In this document: piece after piece, positions 1 through 12,000 of the stretch | Layout of the letters: each line of letters starts with the position of its first letter | How positions within the stretch are numbered: the first letter of the stretch is position 1 | Origin: Haliotis asinina | Lineage: Eukaryota; Mollusca; Gastropoda; Lepetellida; Haliotidae | DNA length: 64,000 nucleotides | Assembly (NCBI RefSeq): GCF_037392515.1 | Contig: NC_090280.1 | Coordinates: 18,726,001 to 18,790,000, forward strand | Direction: 5' to 3' | Made by a program: the position numbers and the translations under genes | The notes under the pieces: model-generated | Database searches by the model: none | The model's input: the letters and a program-made list of their open reading frames with translations, nothing else | Told to the model about the DNA's origin: nothing

Positions 1-3000
1 GCAAGTCTGTGTGTAGTTTTAGTGTACATGTATACAGTGACGCAAGTCTATGTGTAGTTTTAGGGTACATGTGTACAGTGACGCAACTCTGTGTGTAGTT
101 TTAGGGTACATTATACAGGGATGCGTGTATATGTGTAGTTGTAAGGTAATGTATGTAGTGACGCAAGTCTGTGTGTAGTTTCAGGGTACATGTATACAGT
201 GACGCAAGTCTATGTGTAGTTTTAGGGTACATGTGTACAGTGACGCAACTCTGTGTGTAGTTTTAGGGTACATTATACTGGGATGCGTGTATATGTGTAG
301 TTGTAAGGTAATGTATGTAGTGACGCAAGTCTGTGTGTAGTTTTAGTGTACATGTATACAGTGACGCAAGTCTATGTGTAGTTTTAGGGTACATGTGTAC
401 AGTGACGCAACTCTGTGTGTAGTTTTAGGGTACATTATACAGGGATGCGTGTATATGTGTAGTTGTAAGGTAATGTATGTAGTGACGCAAGTCTGTGTGT
501 AGTTTCAGGGTACATGTATACAGTGACGCAAGTCTATGTGTAGTTTTAGGGTACATGTGTACAGTGACGCAACTCTGTGTGTAGTTTTAGGGTACATTAT
601 ACTGGGATGCGTGTATATGTGTAGTTGTAAGGTAATGTATGTAGTGACGCAAGTCTGTGTGTAGTTTTAGTGTACATGTATACAGTGACGCAAGTCTATG
701 TGTAGTTTTAGGGTACATGTGTACAGTGACGCAACTCTGTGTGTAGTTTTAGGGTACATTATACAGGGATGCGTGTATATGTGTAGTTGTAAGGTAATGT
801 ATGTAGTGACGCAAGTCTGTGTGTAGTTTCAGGGTACATGTATACAGTGACGCAAGTCTATGTGTAGTTTTAGGGTACATGTGTACAGTGACGCAACTCT
901 GTGTGTAGTTTTAGGGTACATTATACTGGGATGCGTGTATATGTGTAGTTGTAAGGTAATGTATGTAGTGGCGCAAGTCTGTGTGTAGTTTCAGGGTACA
1001 TGTATACAGTGACGCAAGTCTATGTGTAGTTTTAGGGTACATGTGTACAGTGACGCAACTCTGTGTGTAGTTTTAGGGTACATTATACAGGGATGCGTGT
1101 ATATGTGTAGTTGTAAGGTAATGTATGTAGTGACGCAAGTCTGTGTGTAGTTTCAGGGTACATGTATACAGTGACGCAAGTCTATGTGTAGTTTTAGGGT
1201 ACATGTGTACAGTGACGCAACTCTGTGTGTAGTTTTAGGGTACATTATACTGGGATGCGTGTATATGTGTAGTTGTAAGGTAATGTATGTAGTGACGAAA
1301 GTCTGTGTGCAGTTGTAGTGTACATGTATACAGTGACGCAAGTCTATGTGTAGTTTTAGGGTACATGTATACAGTGACGCAACTCTGTGTGTAGTTTTAG
1401 GGTACATTATACAGGGATGCATGTATATGTGTAGTTGTAAGGTAATGTATGTAGTGACGCAAGTCTGTGTGTAGTTTTAGTGTACATGTATACAGTGACG
1501 CAAGTCTATGTGTAGTTTTAGGGTACATGTATACAGTGACGCAACTCTGTGTGTAGTTTTAGGGTACATTATACAGGGATGCGTGTATATGTGTAGTTGT
1601 AAGGTAATGTATGTAGTGACGCAAGTCTGTGTGTAGTTTCAGGGTACATGTATACAGTGACGCAAGTCTATGTGTAGTTTTAGGGTACATGTGTACAGTG
1701 ACGCAACTCTGTGTGTAGTTTTAGGGTACATTATACTGGGATGCGTGTATATGTGTAGTTGTAAGGTAATGTATGTAGTGACGCAAGTCTGTGTGTAGTT
1801 TTAGTGTACATGTATACAGTGACGCAAGTCTATGTGTAGTTTTAGGGTACATGTGTACAGTGACGCAACTCTGTGTGTAGTTTTAGGGTACATTATACAG
1901 GGATGCGTGTATATGTGTAGTTGTAAGGTAATGTATGTAGTGACGCAAGTCTGTGTGTAGTTTCAGGGTACATGTATACAGTGACGCAAGTCTATGTGTA
2001 GTTTTAGGGTACATGTGTACAGTGACGCAACTCTGTGTGTAGTTTTAGGGTACATTATACTGGGATGCGTGTATATGTGTAGTTGTAAGGTAATGTATGT
2101 AGTGACGCAAGTCTGTGTGTAGTTTTAGTGTACATGTATACAGTGACGCAAGTCTATGTGTAGTTTTAGGGTACATGTATACAGTGACGCAACTCTGTGT
2201 GTAGTTTTAGGGTACATTATACAGGGATGCGTGTATATGTGTAGTTGTAAGGTAATGTATGTAGTGACGCAAGTCTGTGTGTAGTTTCAGGGTACATGTA
2301 TACAGTGACGCAAGTCTATGTGTAGTTTTAGGGTACATGTGTACAGTGACGCAACTCTGTGTGTAGTTTTAGGGTACATTATACTGGGATGCGTGTATAT
2401 GTGTAGTTGTAAGGTAATGTATGTAGTGGCGCAAGTCTGTGTGTAGTTTCAGGGTACATGTATACAGTGACGCAAGTCTATGTGTAGTTTTAGGGTACAT
2501 GTGTACAGTGACGCAACTCTGTGTGTAGTTTTAGGGTACATTATACAGGGATGCGTGTATATGTGTAGTTGTAAGGTAATGTATGTAGTGACGCAAGTCT
2601 GTGTGTAGTTTCAGGGTACATGTATACAGTGACGCAAGTCTATGTGTAGTTTTAGGGTACATGTGTACAGTGACGCAACTCTGTGTGTAGTTTTAGGGTA
2701 CATTATACTGGGATGCGTGTATATGTGTAGTTGTAAGGTAATGTATGTAGTGACGCAAGTCTGTGTGTAGTTTTAGTGTACATGTATACAGTGACGCAAG
2801 TCTATGTGTAGTTTTAGGGTACATGTATACAGTGACGCAACTCTGTGTGTAGTTTTAGGGTACATTATACAGGGATGCGTGTATATGTGTAGTTGTAAGG
2901 TAATGTATGTAGTGACGCAACTCTGTGTGTAGTTTTAGTGTACATGTATACAGTGACGCAAGTCTATGTGTAGTTTTAGGGTACATGTATACAGTGACGC

Positions 3001-6000
3001 AACTCTGTGTGTAGTTTTAGGGTACATTATACAGGGATGCGTGTATATGTGTAGTTGTAAGGTAATGTATGTAGTGACGCAAGTCTGTGTGTAGTTTCAG
3101 GGTACATGTATACAGTGACGCAAGTCTATGTGTAGTTTTAGGGTACATGTGTACAGTGACGCAACTCTGTGTGTAGTTTTAGGGTACATTATACTGGGAT
3201 GCGTGTATATGTGTAGTTGTAAGGTAATGTATGTAGTGACGAAAGTCTGTGTGCAGTTTTAGTGTACATGTATACAGTGACGCAAGTCTATGTGTAGTTT
3301 TAGGGTACATGTATACAGTGACGCAACTCTGTGTGTAGTTTTAGGGTACATTATACAGGGATGCGTGTATATGTGTAGTTGTAAGGTAATGTATGCAGTG
3401 ACGCAAGTCTGTGTGCAGTTTTAGTGTACATGTATACAGTGACGCAAGTCTATGTGTAGTTTTAGGGTACATGTATACAGTGACGCAACTCTGTGTGTAG
3501 TTTTAGGGTACATTATACAGGGATGCGTGTATATGTGTAGTTGTAAGGTAATGTATGTAGTGACGCAAGTCTGTGTGTAGTTTCAGGGTACATGTATACA
3601 GTGACGCAAGTCTATGTGTAGTTTTAGGGTACATGTGTACAGTGACGCAACTCTGTGTGTAGTTTTAGGGTACATTATACTGGGATGCGTGTATATGTGT
3701 AGTTGTAAGGTAATGTATGTAGTGACGCAAGTCTGTGTGTAGTTTTAGTGTACATGTATACAGTGACGCAAGTCTATGTGTAGTTTTAGGGTACATGTGT
3801 ACAGTGACGCAACTCTGTGTGTAGTTTTAGGGTACATTATACAGGGATGCGTGTATATGTGTAGTTGTAAGGTAATGTATGTAGTGACGCAAGTCTGTGT
3901 GTAGTTTCAGGGTACATGTATACAGTGACGCAAGTCTATGTGTAGTTTTAGGGTACATGTGTACAGTGACGCAACTCTGTGTGTAGTTTTAGGGTACATT
4001 ATACTGGGATGCGTGTATATGTGTAGTTGTAAGGTAATGTATGTAGTGACGCAAGTCTGTGTGTAGTTTTAGTGTACATGTATACAGTGACGCAAGTCTA
4101 TGTGTAGTTTTAGGGTACATGTATACAGTGACGCAACTCTGTGTGTAGTTTTAGGGTACATTATACAGGGATGCGTGTATATGTGTAGTTGTAAGGTAAT
4201 GTATGTAGTGACGCAAGTCTGTGTGTAGTTTCAGGGTACATGTATACAGTGACGCAAGTCTATGTGTAGTTTTAGGGTACATGTGTACAGTGACGCAACT
4301 CTGTGTGTAGTTTTAGGGTACATTATACTGGGATGCGTGTATATGTGTAGTTGTAAGGTAATGTATGTAGTGACGCAAGTCTGTGTGTAGTTTTAGTGTA
4401 CATGTATACAGTGACGCAAGTCTATGTGTAGTTTTAGGGTACATGTATACAGTGACGCAACTCTGTGTGTAGTTTTAGGGTACATTATACAGGGATGCGT
4501 GTATATGTGTAGTTGTAAGGTAATGTATGTAGTGACGCAAGTCTGTGTGTAGTTTCAGGGTACATGTATACAGTGACGCAAGTCTATGTGTAGTTTTAGG
4601 GTACATGTGTACAGTGACGCAACTCTGTGTGTAGTTTTAGGGTACATTATACTGGGATGCGTGTATATGTGTAGTTGTAAGGTAATGTATGTAGTGACGC
4701 AAGTCTGTGTGTAGTTTTAGTGTACATGTATACAGTGACGCAAGTCTATGTGTAGTTTTAGGGTACATGTATACAGTGACGCAACTCTGTGTGTAGTTTT
4801 AGGGTACATTATACAGGGATGCGTGTATATGTGTAGTTGTAAGGTAATGTATGTAGTGACGCAAGTCTGTGTGTAGTTTCAGGGTACATGTATACAGTGA
4901 CGCAAGTCTATGTGTAGTTTTAGGGTACATGTGTACAGTGACGCAACTCTGTGTGTAGTTTTAGGGTACATTATACTGGGATGCGTGTATATGTGTAGTT
5001 GTAAGGTAATGTATGTAGTGACGCAAGTCTGTGTGTAGTTTTAGTGTACATGTATACAGTGACGCAAGTCTATGTGTAGTTTTAGGGTACATGTATACAG
5101 TGACGCAACTCTGTGTGTAGTTTTAGGGTACATTATACAGGGATGCGTGTATATGTGTAGTTGTAAGGTAATGTATGTAGTGACGCAAGTCTGTGTGTAG
5201 TTTCAGGGTACATGTATACAGTGACGCAAGTCTATGTGTAGTTTTAGGGTACATGTGTACAGTGACGCAACTCTGTGTGTAGTTTTAGGGTACATTATAC
5301 TGGGATGCGTGTATATGTGTAGTTGTAAGGTAATGTATGTAGTGACGAAAGTCTGTGTGCAGTTTTAGTGTACATGTATACAGTGACGCAAGTCTATGTG
5401 TAGTTTTAGGGTACATGTATACAGTGACGCAACTCTGTGTGTAGTTTTAGGGTACATTATACAGGGATGCGTGTATATGTGTAGTTGTAAGGTAATGTAT
5501 GTAGTGACGCAAGTCTGTGTGTAGTTTTAGTGTACATGTATACAGTGACGCAAGTCTATGTGTAGTTTTAGGGTACATGTATACAGTGACGCAACTCTGT
5601 GTGTAGTTTTAGGGTACATTATACAGGGATGCGTGTATATGTGTAGTTGTAAGGTAATGTATGTAGTGACGCAAGTCTGTGTGTAGTTTCAGGGTACATG
5701 TATACAGTGACGCAAGTCTATGTGTAGTTTTAGGGTACATGTGTACAGTGACGCAACTCTGTGTGTAGTTTTAGGGTACATTATACTGGGATGCGTGTAT
5801 ATGTGTAGTTGTAAGGTAATGTATGTAGTGACGCAAGTCTGTGTGTAGTTTTAGTGTACATGTATACAGTGACGCAAGTCTATGTGTAGTTTTAGGGTAC
5901 ATGTGTACAGTGACGCAACTCTGTGTGTAGTTTTAGGGTACATTATACTGGGATGCGTGTATATGTGTAGTTGTAAGGTAATGTATGTAGTGACGCAAGT

Positions 6001-9000
6001 CTGTGTGTAGTTTCAGGGTACATGTATACAGTGACGCAAGTCTATGTGTAGTTTTAGGGTACATGTGTACAGTGACGCAACTCTGTGTGTAGTTTTAGGG
6101 TACATTATACTGGGATGCGTGTATATGTGTAGTTGTAAGGTAATGTATGTAGTGACGCAAGTCTGTGTGTAGTTTTAGTGTACATGTATACAGTGACGCA
6201 AGTCTATGTGTAGTTTTAGGGTACATGTATACAGTGACGCAACTCTGTGTGTAGTTTTAGGGTACATTATACAGGGATGCGTGTATATGTGTAGTTGTAA
6301 GGTAATGTATGTAGTGACGCAAGTCTGTGTGTAGTTTCAGGGTACATGTATACAGTGACGCAAGTCTATGTGTAGTTTTAGGGTACATGTGTACAGTGAC
6401 GCAACTCTGTGTGTAGTTTTAGGGTACATTATACTGGGATGCGTGTATATGTGTAGTTGTAAGGTAATGTATGTAGTGGCGCAAGTCTGTGTGTAGTTTC
6501 AGGGTACATGTATACAGTGACGCAAGTCTATGTGTAGTTTTAGGGTACATGTGTACAGTGACGCAACTCTGTGTGTAGTTTTAGGGTACATTATACAGGG
6601 ATGCGTGTATATGTGTAGTTGTAAGGTAATGTATGTAGTGACGCAAGTCTGTGTGTAGTTTCAGGGTACATGTATACAGTGACGCAAGTCTATGTGTAGT
6701 TTTAGGGTACATGTGTACAGTGACGCAACTCTGTGTGTAGTTTTAGGGTACATTATACTGGGATGCGTGTATATGTGTAGTTGTAAGGTAATGTATGTAG
6801 TGACGCAAGTCTGTGTGTAGTTTTAGTGTACATGTATACAGTGACGCAAGTCTATGTGTAGTTTTAGGGTACATGTATACAGTGACGCAACTCTGTGTGT
6901 AGTTTTAGGGTACATTATACAGGGATGCGTGTATATGTGTAGTTGTAAGGTAATGTATGTAGTGACGCAACTCTGTGTGTAGTTTTAGTGTACATGTATA
7001 CAGTGACGCAAGTCTATGTGTAGTTTTAGGGTACATGTATACAGTGACGCAACTCTGTGTGTAGTTTTAGGGTACATTATACAGGGATGCGTGTATATGT
7101 GTAGTTGTAAGGTAATGTATGTAGTGACGCAAGTCTGTGTGTAGTTTCAGGGTACATGTATACAGTGACGCAAGTCTATGTGTAGTTTTAGGGTACATGT
7201 GTACAGTGACGCAACTCTGTGTGTAGTTTTAGGGTACATTATACTGGGATGCGTGTATATGTGTAGTTGTAAGGTAATGTATGTAGTGACGCAAGTCTGT
7301 GTGTAGTTTCAGGGTACATGTATACAGTGACGCAAGTCTATGTGTAGTTTTAGGGTACATGTGTACAGTGACGCAACTCTGTGTGTAGTTTTAGGGTACA
7401 TTATACTGGGATGCGTGTATATGTGTAGTTGTAAGGTAATGTATGTAGTGACGCAAGTCTGTGTGTAGTTTCAGGGTACATGTATACAGTGACGCAAGTC
7501 TATGTGTAGTTTTAGGGTACATGTGTACAGTGACGCAACTCTGTGTGTAGTTTTAGGGTACATTATACTGGGATGCGTGTATATGTGTAGTTGTAAGGTA
7601 ATGTATGTAGTGACGCAAGTCTGTGTGTAGTTTTAGTGTACATGTATACAGTGACGCAAGTCTATGTGTAGTTTTAGGGTACATGTATACAGTGACGCAA
7701 CTCTGTGTGTAGTTTTAGGGTACATTATACAGGGATGCGTGTATATGTGTAGTTGTAAGGTAATGTATGTAGTGACGCAACTCTGTGTGTAGTTTTAGTG
7801 TACATGTATACAGTGACGCAAGTCTATGTGTAGTTTTAGGGTACATGTATACAGTGACGCAACTCTGTGTGTAGTTTTAGGGTACATTATACAGGGATGC
7901 GTGTATATGTGTAGTTGTAAGGTAATGTATGTAGTGACGCAAGTCTGTGTGTAGTTTCAGGGTACATGTGTACAGTGACGCAAGTCTATGTGTAGTTTTA
8001 GGGTACATGTGTACAGTGACGCAACTCTGTGTGTAGTTATAGGGTACATTATACTGGGATGCGTGTATTTGTGTAGTTGTAAGGTAATGTATGTAGTGAC
8101 GCAAGTCTGTGTGTAGTTTCAGGGTACATGTATACAGTGACGCAAGTCTATGTGTAGTTTTAGGGTACATGTGTACAGTGACGCAACTCTGTGTGTAGTT
8201 TTAGGGTACATTATACAGGGATGCGTGTATATGTGTAGTTGTAAGGTAATGTATGTAGTGACGCAAGTCTGTGTGTAGTTTCAGGGTACATGTATACAGT
8301 GACGCAAGTCTATGTGTAGTTTTAGGGTACATGTGTACAGTGACGCAACTCTGTGTGTAGTTTTAGGGTACATTATACTGGGATGCGTGTATATGTGTAG
8401 TTGTAAGGTAATGTATGTAGTGACGCAAGTCTGTGTGTAGTTTTAGTGTACATGTATACAGTGACGCAAGTCTATGTGTAGTTTTAGGGTACATGTATAC
8501 AGTGACGCAACTCTGTGTGTAGTTTTAGGGTACATTATACAGGGATGCGTGTATATGTGTAGTTGTAAGGTAATGTATGTAGTGACGCAAGTCTGTGTGT
8601 AGTTTCAGGGTACATGTATACAGTGACGCAAGTCTATGTGTAGTTTTAGGGTACATGTGTACAGTGACGCAACTCTGTGTGTAGTTTTAGGGTACATTAT
8701 ACAGGGATGCGTGTATGTGTGTAGTTGTAAGGTAATGTATGTAGTGACGCAAGTCTGTGTGTAGTTTCAGGGTACATGTATACAGTGACGCAAGTCTATG
8801 TGTAGTTTTAGGGTACATGTGTACAGTGACGCAACTCTGTGTGTAGTTTTAGGGTACATTATACAGGGATGCGTGTATGTGTGTAGTTGTAAGGTAATGT
8901 ATGTAGTGACGCAAGTCTGTGTGTAGTTTCAGGGTACATGTATACAGTGACGCAAGTCTATGTGTAGTTTTAGGGTACATGTGTACAGTGACGCAACTCT

Positions 9001-12000
9001 GTGTGTAGTTTTAGGGTACATTATACTGGGATGCGTGTATATGTGTAGTTGTAAGGTAATGTATGTAGTGACGCAAGTCTGTGTGTAGTTTTAGGGTACA
9101 TGTATACAGTGACGCAAGTCTATGTGTAGTTTTAGGGTACATGTATACAGTGACGCAACTCTGTGTGTAGTTTTAGGGTACATTATACAGGGATGCGTGT
9201 ATATGTGTAGTTGTAAGGTAATGTATGTAGTGACGCAAGTCTGTGTGTAGTTTTAGTGTACATGTATACAGTGACGCAAGTCTATGTGTAGTTTTAGGGT
9301 ACATGTATACAGTGACGCAACTCTGTGTGTAGTTTTAGGGTACATTATACAGGGATGCGTGTATATGTGTAGTTGTAAGGTAGTGTATGTAGTGACGCAA
9401 GTCTGTGTGTAGTTTCAGGGTACATGTATACAGTGACGCAAGTCTATGTGTAGTTTTAGGGTACATGTGTACAGTGACGCAACTCTGTGTGTAGTTTTAG
9501 GGTACATTATACTGGGATGCGTGTATATGTGTAGTTGTAAGGTAATGTATGTAGTGACGCAAGTCTGTGTGTAGTTTTAGTGTACATGTATACAGTGACG
9601 CAAGTCTATGTGTAGTTTTAGGGTACATGTGTACAGTGACGCAACTCTGTGTGTAGTTTTAGGGTACATTATACTGGGATGCGTGTATATGTGTAGTTGT
9701 AAGGTAATGTATGTAGTGACGCAAGTCTGTGTGTAGTTTCAGGGTACATGTATACAGTGACGCAAGTCTATGTGTAGTTTTAGGGTACATGTGTACAGTG
9801 ACGCAACTCTGTGTGTAGTTTTAGGGTACATTATACTGGGATGCGTGTATATGTGTAGTTGTAAGGTAATGTATGTAGTGACGCAAGTCTGTGTGTAGTT
9901 TTAGTGTACATGTATACAGTGACGCAAGTCTATGTGTAGTTTTAGGGTACATGTATACAGTGACGCAACTCTGTGTGTAGTTTTAGGGTACATTATACAG
10001 GGATGCGTGTATATGTGTAGTTGTAAGGTAATGTATGTAGTGACGCAAGTCTGTGTGTAGTTTCAGGGTACATGTATACAGTGACGCAAGTCTATGTGTA
10101 GTTTTAGGGTACATGTGTACAGTGACGCAACTCTGTGTGTAGTTTTAGGGTACATTATACTGGGATGCGTGTATATGTGTAGTTGTAAGGTAATGTATGT
10201 AGTGGCGCAAGTCTGTGTGTAGTTTCAGGGTACATGTATACAGTGACGCAAGTCTATGTGTAGTTTTAGGGTACATGTGTACAGTGACGCAACTCTGTGT
10301 GTAGTTTTAGGGTACATTATACAGGGATGCGTGTATATGTGTAGTTGTAAGGTAATGTATGTAGTGACGCAAGTCTGTGTGTAGTTTCAGGGTACATGTA
10401 TACAGTGACGCAAGTCTATGTGTAGTTTTAGGGTACATGTGTACAGTGACGCAACTCTGTGTGTAGTTTTAGGGTACATTATACTGGGATGCGTGTATAT
10501 GTGTAGTTGTAAGGTAATGTATGTAGTGACGCAAGTCTGTGTGTAGTTTTAGTGTACATGTATACAGTGACGCAAGTCTATGTGTAGTTTTAGGGTACAT
10601 GTATACAGTGACGCAACTCTGTGTGTAGTTTTAGGGTACATTATACAGGGATGCGTGTATATGTGTAGTTGTAAGGTAATGTATGTAGTGACGCAACTCT
10701 GTGTGTAGTTTTAGTGTACATGTATACAGTGACGCAAGTCTATGTGTAGTTTTAGGGTACATGTATACAGTGACGCAACTCTGTGTGTAGTTTTAGGGTA
10801 CATTATACAGGGATGCGTGTATATGTGTAGTTGTAAGGTAATGTATGTAGTGACGCAAGTCTGTGTGTAGTTTCAGGGTACATGTATACAGTGACGCAAG
10901 TCTATGTGTAGTTTTAGGGTACATGTGTACAGTGACGCAACTCTGTGTGTAGTTTTAGGGTACATTATACTGGGATGCGTGTATATGTGTAGTTGTAAGG
11001 TAATGTATGTAGTGACGCAAGTCTGTGTGTAGTTTCAGGGTACATGTATACAGTGACGCAAGTCTATGTGTAGTTTTAGGGTACATGTGTACAGTGACGC
11101 AACTCTGTGTGTAGTTTTAGGGTACATTATACTGGGATGCGTGTATATGTGTAGTTGTAAGGTAATGTATGTAGTGACGCAAGTCTGTGTGTAGTTTCAG
11201 GGTACATGTATACAGTGACGCAAGTCTATGTGTAGTTTTAGGGTACATGTGTACAGTGACGCAACTCTGTGTGTAGTTTTAGGGTACATTATACTGGGAT
11301 GCGTGTATATGTGTAGTTGTAAGGTAATGTATGTAGTGACGCAAGTCTGTGTGTAGTTTTAGTGTACATGTATACAGTGACGCAAGTCTATGTGTAGTTT
11401 TAGGGTACATGTATACAGTGACGCAACTCTGTGTGTAGTTTTAGGGTACATTATACAGGGATGCGTGTATATGTGTAGTTGTAAGGTAATGTATGTAGTG
11501 ACGCAACTCTGTGTGTAGTTTTAGTGTACATGTATACAGTGACGCAAGTCTATGTGTAGTTTTAGGGTACATGTATACAGTGACGCAACTCTGTGTGTAG
11601 TTTTAGGGTACATTATACAGGGATGCGTGTATATGTGTAGTTGTAAGGTAATGTATGTAGTGACGCAAGTCTGTGTGTAGTTTCAGGGTACATGTGTACA
11701 GTGACGCAAGTCTATGTGTAGTTTTAGGGTACATGTGTACAGTGACGCAACTCTGTGTGTAGTTATAGGGTACATTATACTGGGATGCGTGTATTTGTGT
11801 AGTTGTAAGGTAATGTATGTAGTGACGCAAGTCTGTGTGTAGTTTTAGTGTACATGTATACAGTGACGCAAGTCTATGTGTAGTTTTAGGGTACATGTGT
11901 ACAGTGACGCAACTCTGTGTGTAGTTTTAGGGTACATTATACAGGGATGCGTGTATATGTGTAGTTGTAAGGTAATGTATGTAGTGACGCAAGTCTGTGT

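Noticed and set aside
1153-11896. Minus-strand frames of 89-97 codons in the 162-bp array
   Set aside because: They consist only of satellite units read in a stop-poor frame, recur with the array period and have no splice or signal features.
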